Below, piece by piece: positions 37,098 through 45,746 of a stretch of DNA of 64,000 nucleotides. Location of the stretch: positions 167,366-231,365 of the forward strand of contig CANMQP010000018.1 of NCBI GenBank assembly GCA_947500035.1, read 5' to 3'. The position numbers and the translations under genes are program-made. The stretch's first letter is position 1. Each line of letters begins with the position of its first letter. The notes under the pieces are model-generated. The model searched no databases, had not been told where the DNA came from, and was given only the letters and a program-made list of their open reading frames with translations. Source of the stretch: an uncultured Kiloniellaceae bacterium. Lineage in GTDB: Bacteria; Pseudomonadota; Alphaproteobacteria; Kiloniellales; Kiloniellaceae.

Positions 37098-37568
37098 ATG
37101 GCAAAACAGCACGCCTATCCGGCCCGGGTCGTCTGGACCGGCAACCGCGGCGAAGGGACTCAAAACTACAGAGGCTATGACCGCACCTGGGACCTGGCGC
37201 TCGAGGGTAAGGCAGTGGTGTCCTGTTCCAATGACCCGATCCTCGGCGGGGATCCGGCAAAGTACAATCCGGAAGACATGCTGGTTGCCGCCGTCGCCGC
37301 CTGCCACATGCTTTGGTATCTCCACCTCGCTTCCAGTGCCGGCGTAACGGTCGTTGCTTACGAGGACACCGCGGTTGGTGAAGGCGTCATGAACCCCGAT
37401 GCCTCAGGCAATTTCACGTCCGCCACCTTGCATCCGAAGGTTACGGTCCTTGCCGGATCCGATATGGAAAAGGCGCGCAGACTGCACGGCGAGGTCCACA
37501 AATACTGCTTCATCGCCCGCTCGGTGAACTTTCCCATCACCATCGAACCTGAAATTGTCGAAGAGTGA
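37098..37568 (+). CDS. OsmC-family peroxide/thiol reductase
   Basis: A 156-residue OsmC/Ohr-family protein. The two redox Cys are Cys69 (VAAVAACHM) and Cys137 (VHKYCFIARS), with conserved NPEDMLVAA before the first. Start ATG 37098 has GGAG upstream; an in-frame ATG four codons earlier is possible. Family members reduce organic hydroperoxides using lipoylated proteins or other thiols. This member is of the OsmC-like rather than Ohr type, as judged by the YNPEDM segment. It is divergent from the DUF1194 gene. Confidence 0.88.
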   Translation: MAKQHAYPARVVWTGNRGEGTQNYRGYDRTWDLALEGKAVVSCSNDPILGGDPAKYNPEDMLVAAVAACHMLWYLHLASSAGVTVVAYEDTAVGEGVMNPDASGNFTSATLHPKVTVLAGSDMEKARRLHGEVHKYCFIARSVNFPITIEPEIVEE

Positions 37569-37583
37569 TGGGCTGATCCGGCT

Positions 37584-38792
37584 TTAGACGTATTGGCCCG
37601 CGGCAAAGCCCGAAGCCCAGGCCCATTGAAAATTAAAACCGCCAAGGTGTCCGGTTACATCGATGACCTCGCCGATAAAGTAGAGTCCGGGCACTTTTTG
37701 GGCCTCGAAGGTTTTCGAGGAAAGTTCGTTCGTATCGACGCCGCCCAAGGTCACCTCGGCGGTACGGAACCCCTCCGTGCCTCGCGGCATGATTCGCCAG
37801 TCCTTCACTGCCACAACGACCCGGCGAAGCTTTTTGTCGGAGAGATCGGCCATCCGCCCAAACGCGCCCGGGGCTTCCTCTTCCTCCAGGCTTTCGACGA
37901 TATGTAACGCCAGACGGCGCGGCAGAAGCTCGGAAAGAATGGATTTCAGTTCCTGTTTGGGTCTTTCACTTCGGGCCTGCTTCAAGATCGCAAAGGCGTC
38001 GCGCTGAGGGAGGAGGTCAACGGAGACCTCACGGCCCGGCTGCCAATAGGAGGAAATCTGGAGAATAGCCGGACCACTCACCCCCCTGTGCGTAAAGAGC
38101 AAAGCCTCGGCAAAGCTGGTTTTGCCGCAACTCACCACGGCATCGAGCGACACACCCGCCAAGTGCTTAAGCTTCTTCAGGGTGGTTTCATCGAAGGTCA
38201 GAGGAACCAGAGCCGCCGAGGGCTCAATCACTTGAATCCCGAATTTCCGGGCAAGGTCATAGCCGAATCCGGTGGCGCCCATCTTGGGGATCGAGGGGCC
38301 GCCGGTCGCGATGACCAGGGAATGACAGCTAAACTTATGCCGCTCTTCACCCTGTTCTGCCGCGACTGAGAAGCCACCATCCAGTCGCTCAACCCGACCC
38401 ACGCGGGTGCGCACGCGCAGCTCCACACCGGCTCGGCTGCATTCTTCCAACAGCAATCCCACGATCTGCTTGGAAGAGCCGTCACAGAAGAGTTGTCCGA
38501 GGGTCTTTTCGTGATAAGCAATGCGGTGACTCTCTACCAGGCCGATAAAATCCCGCTGTGTGTAACGCTTCAAGGCCGAGACGCAAAAGCGGGGATTTTG
38601 CGAGAGAAAATTGGCCGGCGCGGTATGGAGGTTGGTGAAGTTGCAGCGCCCGCCGCCGGAGATCCGGATTTTCTCGCCCGCGGCCTTTGCATGGTCCAGC
38701 AACAAGACCGACCGGCCACGCTTACCGGCCTCGATCGCCGCCATCAGCCCGGCGGCACCGGCACCGAGGATAATCACATCGTAGGAGGTCAT
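37584..38792 (-). CDS. HI0933/BaiN-family flavoprotein
   Basis: A 402-residue NAD(P)/FAD-dependent oxidoreductase. The N-terminal dinucleotide motif is GAGAAGLMAAIEAGKRG, followed by GGGRCNFTN, the HI0933 family mark. The C-terminal segment GVDTNELSSKTFEAQKVPGLYFIGEVIDVTGHLGGFNFQWAWASG is also diagnostic. It starts at ATG 38792 without an obvious ribosome site, 12 bases after the stop of the acetyltransferase gene upstream, so translation is probably coupled. The physiological substrate of this family is mostly unknown. Confidence 0.92.
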   Translation of the reverse strand: MTSYDVIILGAGAAGLMAAIEAGKRGRSVLLLDHAKAAGEKIRISGGGRCNFTNLHTAPANFLSQNPRFCVSALKRYTQRDFIGLVESHRIAYHEKTLGQLFCDGSSKQIVGLLLEECSRAGVELRVRTRVGRVERLDGGFSVAAEQGEERHKFSCHSLVIATGGPSIPKMGATGFGYDLARKFGIQVIEPSAALVPLTFDETTLKKLKHLAGVSLDAVVSCGKTSFAEALLFTHRGVSGPAILQISSYWQPGREVSVDLLPQRDAFAILKQARSERPKQELKSILSELLPRRLALHIVESLEEEEAPGAFGRMADLSDKKLRRVVVAVKDWRIMPRGTEGFRTAEVTLGGVDTNELSSKTFEAQKVPGLYFIGEVIDVTGHLGGFNFQWAWASGFAAGQYV

Positions 38793-38803
38793 ACTGAGAT
38801 CGC

Positions 38804-39313
38804 TCAATCGCGCAAGGCTGAACCGGCATGCCGGTAGACCAGGAAATCGCGTCCCGGAATGGATTGCGAGCGCTCGTAAACAGCCCCGACCCGCTCAGCC
38901 AACCTGATTGAGGGTTTGTTCTCGGGCTGAATGCAGCTGACCAAACGCGTCCAATCAAGCGTCTCGAAGGCATGGGCCCGCACCCTCAAAGCGGCTTCGC
39001 TGGCAAAGCCTCTGCCCTCATATCCCGCCAGCACCATCCAGGTGATCTCGCGTTCGGGCCAGCCTTCCGGGAACCAAAGTCCTGCCTGTCCGACAAACGC
39101 CCCCGTCGCTTTTTCCTCCAACGCCCAGACCCCGTAGCCGCGCAGCAACCAGTGCCCGGCGAACATCGCCATTCTGCGCCAGGCATCATTACGGTCGCAG
39201 GAGCCGCCATAGTATGTCGCACGGTCGCTGGCAAAAAAATCGGCAAAGGCATCAAAATCGCTGTCCTTGTAGGGACGCAACGTAAGGCGATTACTCTCGA
39301 TAATCGGAATCAT
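38804..39313 (-). CDS. GNAT-family acetyltransferase (RimJ/RimL type)
   Basis: A 169-residue acetyltransferase beginning MIPIIESNRLTLRPY, the usual opening of the Acetyltransf_3 class. The acetyl-CoA region appears as WMVLAGYEGRGFASEAALRVRAHAF near residues 89-113, with Q/RxxGxG/A present as YEGRGFA. PENKPSIRLAERVGA follows. The ATG at 39313 follows GAGAAG; an upstream frame extending to 39481 looks like non-coding extension. It is the first gene of a two-gene unit with the flavoprotein. The substrate is unknown. Confidence 0.85.
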   Translation of the reverse strand: MIPIIESNRLTLRPYKDSDFDAFADFFASDRATYYGGSCDRNDAWRRMAMFAGHWLLRGYGVWALEEKATGAFVGQAGLWFPEGWPEREITWMVLAGYEGRGFASEAALRVRAHAFETLDWTRLVSCIQPENKPSIRLAERVGAVYERSQSIPGRDFLVYRHAGSALRD

Positions 39314-39731
39314 AGCTTCAAACTTCTCGCGTCCTGCCGATAGCGTCCCACCGGTGCACCCGAGAGATCTTCGGAACCCGTCGCATTTGAATAGCGCGTA
39401 AGAAGCAGTGACGGCAATCGCGCTTTTTGTCCGGATACAAAAACATGCGGCATACCGACGGAACGTCCACAGTTTTTTCAATCATGACGAAACCACAGGT
39501 TGGCTGGAAGCAGGTGCTGGCACAATTTTGTATACCCCTTTGCAAATTTGTGTGGAGTTGCGCAAGGCCAGCCTAACTGCAAAATGTTGCATGTGAGGCA
39601 GGGAGACGCGGCCGACAAAGGCTCACCGTCGTGCTTGAGGCCATCCTGCAGGAGAACGGGATTGATCATCGCGGGGCAGTCCGTCGTGCCTCCAGGTTAC
39701 GGAGCACAGATCGGTAGGACAGGAGTTTAAG
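39314..39731. other. Divergent intergenic region upstream of LysR gene
   Basis: These 418 bases lie between the divergent acetyltransferase and LysR genes and contain no credible gene. TGCAA-N4-TTGCA at 39578-39591 and nearby TTTGCAAA (about 39538-39546) form a cluster of TTGCA half-sites that could be an operator. Confidence 0.4.
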
Positions 39732-40694
39732 ATGTTGAGCTGGGACGATTATCGTTTCTTTCTGGCCGTTGCCCGTTGCGGAAGCCTGTCCGCTGCCGCC
39801 CGGGCACTGTCGGTCACGCAGCCAACTGTCGGGCGACGCATCGATCAGATGGAAGCCGAACTGAAGATAAAGCTCTTTGAGCGTACCGACAGCGGATTCT
39901 GCCTCACCGACGCCGGGAAAGCGACACTGCACTTCGCTGAAGCCATGGACCGTGAAGCGGAGGGCGCGGGAAACTGTCTGGCGCGCTATCTCAGCCAACC
40001 GAAAGAGATCGTCCGGATTGCCACAACCCTCAACATCGCGACCTGCTGGCTGGCGGAAAAACTCGCGGCATTCAAAACCACCAACCCAAGTGTCCGCCTC
40101 GCGATACGGGTGGGAATTCAGCGTGCGGACGTCAGCCGCTATAAGGCGGACATTGCGCTGCGCATGGGAGACCCTGGCGACGATCAACTCTTCGGCCGCA
40201 GGATTGGCCAGGTCCATTGCGGTCTCTACGCCTCTCAAGCCTATATCGAGGACCGGGGCATGCCAGGATCCTTCGCGGAGTTGGCGGATCACTCGGTTAT
40301 TGATTCAGAAGGTGAAATCGAAAATCTGCCCCAGGTGGCTGTGTTACGGGACCTGCTGCCGAATGGCGATGTCAATTTCGGTGCCGATAACACAACGGTG
40401 CAAATGGCCGCAGTGCGCTGTGGGCTTGGCATTGCGCCCCTTCCTTGCTTCATGGCCGACCCGGCGCCGAACTTCCTGCGCATTCTGCCGGACGTCTTCG
40501 ACATTCCGGTCGACCTCTGGCTGCTCGTCAACCGTGACCTGAAGGAAACCGGTTCGGTGCGAAGGACATACGACTTCCTGGCGCGCGCGATCACGGCCGA
40601 CGCAGCCCTCTTCAATGGCAAGCAACCGCGACGCGAGCGCCGACGCATGGGGCGAAGCGGAGACCTGCCAAATTTCGTAAGCGATGGCGCATAA
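39732..40694 (+). CDS. LysR-family transcriptional regulator
   Basis: A 320-residue regulator starting MLSWDDYRFF. Its helix-turn-helix SAAARALSVTQPTVGRRI is nearly the same as in the regulator at 8170-9063, so the two are close paralogues. An effector domain follows from about residue 90. An extra basic C-terminal tail (QPRRERRRMGRSG) is unusual. GGAG precedes the ATG by seven bases. No obvious target is adjacent apart from the divergent acetyltransferase/flavoprotein pair, and it is convergent with the next LysR gene, so its regulon is unclear. Confidence 0.88.
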   Translation: MLSWDDYRFFLAVARCGSLSAAARALSVTQPTVGRRIDQMEAELKIKLFERTDSGFCLTDAGKATLHFAEAMDREAEGAGNCLARYLSQPKEIVRIATTLNIATCWLAEKLAAFKTTNPSVRLAIRVGIQRADVSRYKADIALRMGDPGDDQLFGRRIGQVHCGLYASQAYIEDRGMPGSFAELADHSVIDSEGEIENLPQVAVLRDLLPNGDVNFGADNTTVQMAAVRCGLGIAPLPCFMADPAPNFLRILPDVFDIPVDLWLLVNRDLKETGSVRRTYDFLARAITADAALFNGKQPRRERRRMGRSGDLPNFVSDGA

Positions 40695-40723
40695 CGCCGT
40701 GCCAAAATGAGATGCCCGAAGCC

Positions 40724-41692
40724 TCACGCTTCCCGATTCGGCCTTTGTTTCAAGAGCCAGCTGCGGAACTTTTCAACCACCGGCCGAGGCCGCGCAGTGG
40801 TGAGCAGTTCATAAACGCCAAGCACGGCTGAGGGCGCAGCCGGAAGCTCGACGAGTGACCCGGCCTCTATTTCGCGTTCTGTCATCACAGGCGGCATTAA
40901 AATCATTCCCATTCCGGCGACCGCGCCATGAATCGCGGCGTCATCCGTGTCGAAGCGATCGACCACCTGAATTCCGGCAGCTTTCAGAGGCGGAGGAGAA
41001 GCCTCCCGCTTTTCCCCCATCGGACCACTCTCAAAGCTACGGCACCAGAGAGACCAATCCCAGTCGTCCTGGGTTGCGCTCAACACGGGAATCGAGCCGA
41101 TATCCGCGAGGCCGTGATAATCGCTTTTCGCAAGTAAACCGGGTGACAGCACCGGGCGGCAACGCTCGGACATGAGAAATACGCCCCCGTCTTGCCGCTT
41201 TCGGCTTATCAGCCGTGCGGAGGCGTCTTCATCTTGCGGAGGTGGGGTCCGGTTATAGGTGACCGCAAGATCGACGTCCGGGCTCAGGGGGACCTGGGCA
41301 TGATGGGTCGTTTCCAAACGGATGCGAATCATCGGATGGCGCTTCTTGAAACTTTCAAGACGCGGAATCAGCCAGCGAACGGCAAGCGACACGCTGAGCC
41401 GCACAACCACTTCACTTGCCGAACGGAGCAAAGCGTCCGCCGCCCGTTCTATGGTGCGCAGCGGCGGCGAAACATCTTCGAGAAATTGACGCCCGGCATC
41501 GCTTAAGACCACCGCATTGTTGCGCCGCTCGAACAGGACCACACCCAGCCCCGCTTCCAGAGACTTGATCTGATGGCTGACCGCGCTCGGAGTGACGGAA
41601 AGCTCTTCGGCAGCCGACTTCAGGCTGCCATTGCGGGCTGCAACTTCGAACACCCGAACCGCATTCAGCGAAACAAGCGGCTTCTTCTGCAT
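40724..41692 (-). CDS. LysR-family regulator (GcvA-like)
   Basis: A 322-residue regulator of the GcvA-type subgroup: LNAVRVFEVAARNGSLKSAA, then the recognition-helix region ELSVTPSAVSHQIKSLE and VVLFERRNNAVVLSDAG. An effector domain follows. ATG 41692 is chosen with GAGAGAG upstream; a TTG one codon earlier is in frame. It is divergent from the EamA transporter gene at 41821 across a 128-base gap holding a perfect palindrome, so control of that transporter is likely. Confidence 0.9.
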   Translation of the reverse strand: MQKKPLVSLNAVRVFEVAARNGSLKSAAEELSVTPSAVSHQIKSLEAGLGVVLFERRNNAVVLSDAGRQFLEDVSPPLRTIERAADALLRSASEVVVRLSVSLAVRWLIPRLESFKKRHPMIRIRLETTHHAQVPLSPDVDLAVTYNRTPPPQDEDASARLISRKRQDGGVFLMSERCRPVLSPGLLAKSDYHGLADIGSIPVLSATQDDWDWSLWCRSFESGPMGEKREASPPPLKAAGIQVVDRFDTDDAAIHGAVAGMGMILMPPVMTEREIEAGSLVELPAAPSAVLGVYELLTTARPRPVVEKFRSWLLKQRPNREA

Positions 41693-41723
41693 CAAAAAAA
41701 CTCTCTCAGAGGTAAAATTGATC

Positions 41724-41735
41724 GTTTGATCAAAC
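41724..41735. promoter_or_regulatory. Palindromic operator candidate GTTTGATCAAAC
   Basis: A perfect 12-bp palindrome sits in the 128-base divergent gap between the LysR and EamA genes, about 32 bases from the LysR start. A second TTGATC half-site overlaps just upstream (41718-41723). LysR-type autoregulation and transporter control are inferred. Confidence 0.5.
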
Positions 41736-41820
41736 TACAAGAACGCACTGAAGATGCAATCAACACCTCGTCCACGCCCGGCGCCCATCGGATCGCGCAA
41801 ACAGTCTTAGAGAGTGAAAA

Positions 41821-42738
41821 ATGTCCTCTGTCCTGCCGAGTGGAAAACAGAGAATTTCGGACAACGCAGCGGGCGTTCTCTGGGTAACCGCGGGCACTGC
41901 GCTCTTCACAATCGTTTTTGCGTCCGGCAAATTGGCGGGCGATACGGCGTCAGCCTTGCAGATTCTCTTTCTGCGTTACGTTAGCGGCTTTGCGACCCTA
42001 TCCATGATCACCCTGCTCAGTGGGAAGGGACTAAAATATTATGCCAGCACAAAACCGGCGGCACACTTCTATCGCGCAGTCTTTGGCGCCTTCGGAGGTG
42101 TCTCGGCAATCCACGCTGCGGCAAACATGCCCATCGTCGATGCGACAGCGATCGGCCTTCTGGAGGCCATTTTCACGGTTCTGCTTGGTGTCATGCTGTT
42201 GGGCGACCGAATAAGCCGTCCACACTGGGTCGCAATTGCCATCAGTTGTGCAGGCGCGGCCGTCATGATGGCAAGCAAGGGAGCGTTTCAAAGCCTGAGC
42301 GCCAGCTACCTCTGGCCCGCCGCCTTCGCTCTTTTGGGCGCGGTCCTGATCGCCTGCGAGTCGATCATGATCAAGGTCCTCGCCGTCTCCGAAAAGCCGA
42401 TGACGGTGCTGCTCTACGTCAACGCATTCGGGATTCTTCTCTTGTCGATTCCGGCTTTCCTGAGCTGGCGTTCACCGGATCTGCACGACAATCTGCCTTT
42501 TTTACTGCTTGGCCCACTGGCCATCACGGCACAGTACTTCGTCATCAAGGGTTTCCGCCTCGCGGACGTATCCGTTCTCGGACCGGTCAGCTATACCTGG
42601 ATCGTCTTTGCGGCTTTGCTCGGTTTCCTTCTCTTTGGTGAGATCCCGGATACCGGCACCATTATCGGTGCGGTCATCATCGTTGTCGGCGGGATAAAAC
42701 TGGCGCTGCTTAAGCCAGGCGCCAGCAAAAGGTCTTAA
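41821..42738 (+). CDS. EamA/DMT-family transporter
   Basis: A 305-residue ten-segment transporter with two EamA repeats. Its first segment WVTAGTALFTIVFASGKLAG parallels the one at 9224-10195, and AAANMPIVDATAIGLLEAIF corresponds to ATHMPLANATAIGLTNGVF in that paralogue. It is therefore the second copy of a LysR/EamA module in the window. The start is ATG 41821, preceded by AGAGAG. It probably exports an amino acid or related metabolite; the substrate is unknown. Confidence 0.87.
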   Translation: MSSVLPSGKQRISDNAAGVLWVTAGTALFTIVFASGKLAGDTASALQILFLRYVSGFATLSMITLLSGKGLKYYASTKPAAHFYRAVFGAFGGVSAIHAAANMPIVDATAIGLLEAIFTVLLGVMLLGDRISRPHWVAIAISCAGAAVMMASKGAFQSLSASYLWPAAFALLGAVLIACESIMIKVLAVSEKPMTVLLYVNAFGILLLSIPAFLSWRSPDLHDNLPFLLLGPLAITAQYFVIKGFRLADVSVLGPVSYTWIVFAALLGFLLFGEIPDTGTIIGAVIIVVGGIKLALLKPGASKRS

Positions 42739-42766
42739 CAGGCCGACTGCGAGCACGCTCCAGCGG

Positions 42767-43372
42767 TTAGATCTCGCGTAAGAAGGCCGGCGGAACTTTA
42801 TCCGTCAGCCAGACACCGTTGTCAGAGCGGAAGAACACGTGGCCCTGCGCGTGCATTTCCCCTGAAGCTATTGTCAGAATGACCGGTTTCCCGTGACGCT
42901 GTCCGACAGACGTGGCCGTCTCCACATCTGTCGAGAGGTGAACGTGATGACGCCGACCCGGGCGGAGGCCCTCGTTCAGGATTGAGGACAAAAACCGGGT
43001 GGCCGTACCGTGATAAAGAACAGCCGGCGGGTCGACGGGCACGAGATCCAGATCGACTTTTACGGAATGACCCTGGTTCGCCCGGATCCGTGTGCCATCT
43101 TCTGACAGCGCGAAACGCTGTTTGTCGCTGGTTTCCACCACGCGCTCGATCAGCGCTTGGGTGAGCTGAATTTCAGAAGCCGCTTTTTCAATCAGTTCCG
43201 AGAGCAAAACCCAACCCTTGGCATCCAGTTCGAGACCGATGGCTTCGGGTTTATGGCGCAGAACGAAGCTTAGAAACTTACTGGTTTTCTCGAGTGTTTT
43301 CCGGGAAACCCGCGCGGGTTCGGCCGTACCTCCTTCAACTCCGTCCACGTCCTCGGGTCCTCTCAATGCCAT
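42767..43372 (-). CDS. kptA: RNA 2'-phosphotransferase (KptA/Tpt1 family)
   Basis: A 201-residue Tpt1/KptA protein. SKFLSFVLRHKPEAIGLELD opens the core at residue 31, RANQGHSVKVDL lies near 97, YHGTATRFL near 120, HHVHLS near 142 and VFFRSDNGVWLTDKVP near the end, covering the family motifs. The enzyme moves a 2'-phosphate from RNA to NAD, giving ADP-ribose 1'',2''-cyclic phosphate. A 20-residue acidic N-terminal extension precedes the core. ATG 43372 follows AAGAGG; the longer frame is rejected. No RNA ligase or RtcA is nearby, so its bacterial RNA target is not evident. Confidence 0.93.
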   Translation of the reverse strand: MALRGPEDVDGVEGGTAEPARVSRKTLEKTSKFLSFVLRHKPEAIGLELDAKGWVLLSELIEKAASEIQLTQALIERVVETSDKQRFALSEDGTRIRANQGHSVKVDLDLVPVDPPAVLYHGTATRFLSSILNEGLRPGRRHHVHLSTDVETATSVGQRHGKPVILTIASGEMHAQGHVFFRSDNGVWLTDKVPPAFLREI

Positions 43373-43651
43373 ATCTGCCTCTTGCCGGATGATAGCGGCG
43401 CCCACTGACAATGAAAAATGGAAAGCGGTGCCGATGCTGGTCTCGCCCTCTGGCGGCAAAAACATCGGCGCAGACTTTCGGTCCGACAAAGCGCTTTCAA
43501 CCCAACAAATTTGCATAGGCCTATAAAAGAACGATGATTTTTACGCTGGAACGACGGCGCTAGGGTATCGGTAACTGTTTCACCCAAACTGGGCGTCGGG
43601 CTCAATGCCTCGACGCCTTCTTTCTGCCAGCGAAAACAGAACCTTTTGAAG

Positions 43652-43849
43652 ATGAGTGCAATGAAACCACTCATGCGGATCGCTTTTGCCACGGTCACTT
43701 TGACAGCCTGCATAACCATTGCCCTGGCCCGCGCAAACACCAGGCACACAACAACGCGTGCTTCCAATACAAAGGGCGGTTTGCCACCTGACAGACCGCC
43801 CTTCTCAAGCCGTGATCATTTCATAATCACGAAGCAATCCGACTCCTAA
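43652..43849 (+). CDS. Possible small exported peptide (doubtful)
   Basis: A short frame of about 65 residues starting MSAMKPLMRIAFATVTLTACIT, resembling a signal peptide, then a hydrophilic tail. GAAG sits close to the ATG, but the ribosome site is weak and the tail has no pattern. It lies between the divergent kptA and convergent peroxiredoxin genes. It could be a real small secreted protein or chance. Confidence 0.25.
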   Translation: MSAMKPLMRIAFATVTLTACITIALARANTRHTTTRASNTKGGLPPDRPPFSSRDHFIITKQSDS

Positions 43850-43927
43850 ACTGCGCGCCGCGCCCGTTTCAGCTCCGCGAAATCAGGCAAGAGGTGCGTC
43901 AAGCCGCATGGTCAAGAGTCGTTGAAT

Positions 43928-44476
43928 TCAGGCGGGAACCCACTCATCAACGCGCGCCGGGATCTTCTCGAGCAGGTTCTGTGGTGCGGACTCTCCGTAA
44001 GGATCGCTCTCACAATTGTCGGAGAAACCTGGCTCTTCGAACCATGCCTCCACTGTGCCATCATCGATGATCGCCGCGTACCGCCAGGACCGCATGCCGA
44101 AGCCAAGGTTATCCTTGCAAACCAGCATTCCCATTTTGCGAGTGAACTCACCGGAACCGTCCGGGATCAGCTTCACATTGGTCAGTCCCTGCTGCTTGCC
44201 CCAGGCATTCATAACAAAAGCATCGTTGACCGAGATGCAGTAGATCTCTTCGACGCCTTTGCTTTGGAACTCACCGAACAGCTTTTCAAAATCAGGGAGC
44301 TGGAATGTTGAACAGGTTGGCGTGAAAGCACCAGGCAGCGAGAAAATGGCAACACGCTTGCCCTTAAAGTAATCATCGGTCGTCTTATCCTCCCAGCGGT
44401 ATGGGTTGGATCCGCCGAGCGACTCGTCGCGAACGCGGGTACGGAAAGTGACGGCCGGAAGCCTTTTACCAATCAT
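43928..44476 (-). CDS. Peroxiredoxin (Prx5/AhpE-like)
   Basis: A 182-residue thiol peroxidase. The active-site motif PGAFTPTCS (residues 48-56) carries the peroxidatic Cys55, and SVNDAFVMNAWGKQQG is typical of the Prx5 group. A further Cys lies in MLVCKDNLG and another near the C-terminus (DNCESDPYGES), either of which may be resolving. It reduces hydrogen peroxide or alkyl peroxides in the cytoplasm. The ATG at 44476 is followed upstream by a plausible promoter and a perfect dyad at 44600-44618. Confidence 0.93.
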   Translation of the reverse strand: MIGKRLPAVTFRTRVRDESLGGSNPYRWEDKTTDDYFKGKRVAIFSLPGAFTPTCSTFQLPDFEKLFGEFQSKGVEEIYCISVNDAFVMNAWGKQQGLTNVKLIPDGSGEFTRKMGMLVCKDNLGFGMRSWRYAAIIDDGTVEAWFEEPGFSDNCESDPYGESAPQNLLEKIPARVDEWVPA

Positions 44477-45091
44477 GTTTTCAATCCCTCATTGATGTTG
44501 TGCAATGAGGTTTGGCACTCGAAACTCAAACCCTGAACCCACTGCACTTGCGCTTTACAATCATTTTAAAATACATGGCAGAGCGTTCTTTTCAAGAAAA
44601 ATATTGCGGCGCAATATTAGTCTTATTTGACACAGGTCCAGCGCCTGATTCGCTAAAATCAACAGAAAAATCGTTGCACAACATAGAGATAGTGAGGCCG
44701 ATCGAATGACGGTGCGCGGAGTTAAAGAGAGACCTTTAGCGACAGTTTATCGCACCTGCGTGACCCCGCCTGCCGGAGCGGAATGATGTCCTCCCGAGTT
44801 AAGCCGCCATGGCGCAGCTTATAAAGATGGAAGCTGCTCTCTCTGTGTCCCGCAGGTACCAAGAGGCAGTGGCGGGACCATGAAATCGCGAAGGTCCACG
44901 CACACTACCTCCAGGGTTGCCCTGCGTCGCCCGCAGTCTTCAAACATCGAGCAGGCTGATCGGAAGGGCTGCGAGCGATGCGGCCACGGTACTTAACCGA
45001 GATCTCCCCGGCTGTGATCACCAATCAAAAGGGATGCAGCACGTCTTATGATCCTGCAGCAGGCCTCCGACGCCACAGCATCCGAATTCCG
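44477..45091. other. Intergenic region, 615 bases
   Basis: Apart from the promoter and dyad at 44568-44618, I see nothing identifiable: no credible frame, no tRNA fold and no repeat. The stretch at about 44720-45090 is GC-rich and could be a decayed gene, but no protein similarity is recognisable. Confidence 0.45.
44568..44618 (-). promoter_or_regulatory. Peroxiredoxin promoter with upstream dyad
   Basis: On the minus strand TTGAAA (44595-44590) and TATTTT (44573-44568) are 16 bases apart, about 90 bases before the peroxiredoxin start. Directly upstream of the -35 lies AATATTGC-GGC-GCAATATT (44600-44618), a perfect 8+8 dyad in the position of an activator site. The regulator is unknown. Confidence 0.5.
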
Positions 45092-45499
45092 TCAGTAGGA
45101 AATAGCAGGATCCATGGTCTTCGCCTGCTCGATCCACCCGGAAACCTGGCCTTCCGAAACCGCGCCATTGGTAAGATTCTTCTGCTCGTTGATCTCAGTC
45201 ATCTTTTCGGCGAGGTTAGCCGCGTTGCGATGTTTGAGTTCTTTCACAGTATCGACACCGGCCGCTTCAAGCAGCTCCGCAAACTGTTTTCCAACACCGT
45301 TGATCCGCATCAGATCCGCCATGTTGGCCCAGGTCAGCAACATCTTTTCGCTGATGTCCGAACTTTCGGCTAGGGATTTGCGGCCCGCAGGCGTACCGCA
45401 AGCCTGTAGCAAGGCATCGGTCGTATCGATCCCCGCTGCCGATAGTTTTTCCCCGTAGACGCCGCCGATTCCTTCGATCTCTTCTATTTTATAAGTCAT
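45092..45499 (-). CDS. DUF4332 helix-hairpin-helix protein
   Basis: A 135-residue protein starting MTYKIEEIEGIGGVYGEKL. Two helix-hairpin-helix-like units are visible, IEGIGGVYGEKLSAAGIDT and MRINGVGKQFAELLEAAGVDT, with a short Cys-containing helix between them. This layout is typical of DUF4332, whose members are thought to bind DNA or act as adaptors, without proof. The ATG at 45499 follows GGGAAA; an upstream frame to 45613 is not supported. It is divergent from the DUF853 ATPase gene. Confidence 0.85.
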   Translation of the reverse strand: MTYKIEEIEGIGGVYGEKLSAAGIDTTDALLQACGTPAGRKSLAESSDISEKMLLTWANMADLMRINGVGKQFAELLEAAGVDTVKELKHRNAANLAEKMTEINEQKNLTNGAVSEGQVSGWIEQAKTMDPAISY

Positions 45500-45746
45500 G
45501 AGAATTTCCCAATTGTTTTGGTCGATCGCACAGCATTGTTTATAGTAAGCGTACAGACAATTCGGTGAAATACCTATGACAACCGAGTGAATACTACCCT
45601 GTATCGACATCAAATTTTGAGAAACAACCCAGCCTTGTTTGGCTTGCGTGCAGTTGTCTCACATTTGATTCAGAACAGGCCTTCAATAAACATGCAGGAC
45701 AGGACACTCACTGTCCGACAGCGAAAATTCTTCACCAGGGGGTTCC

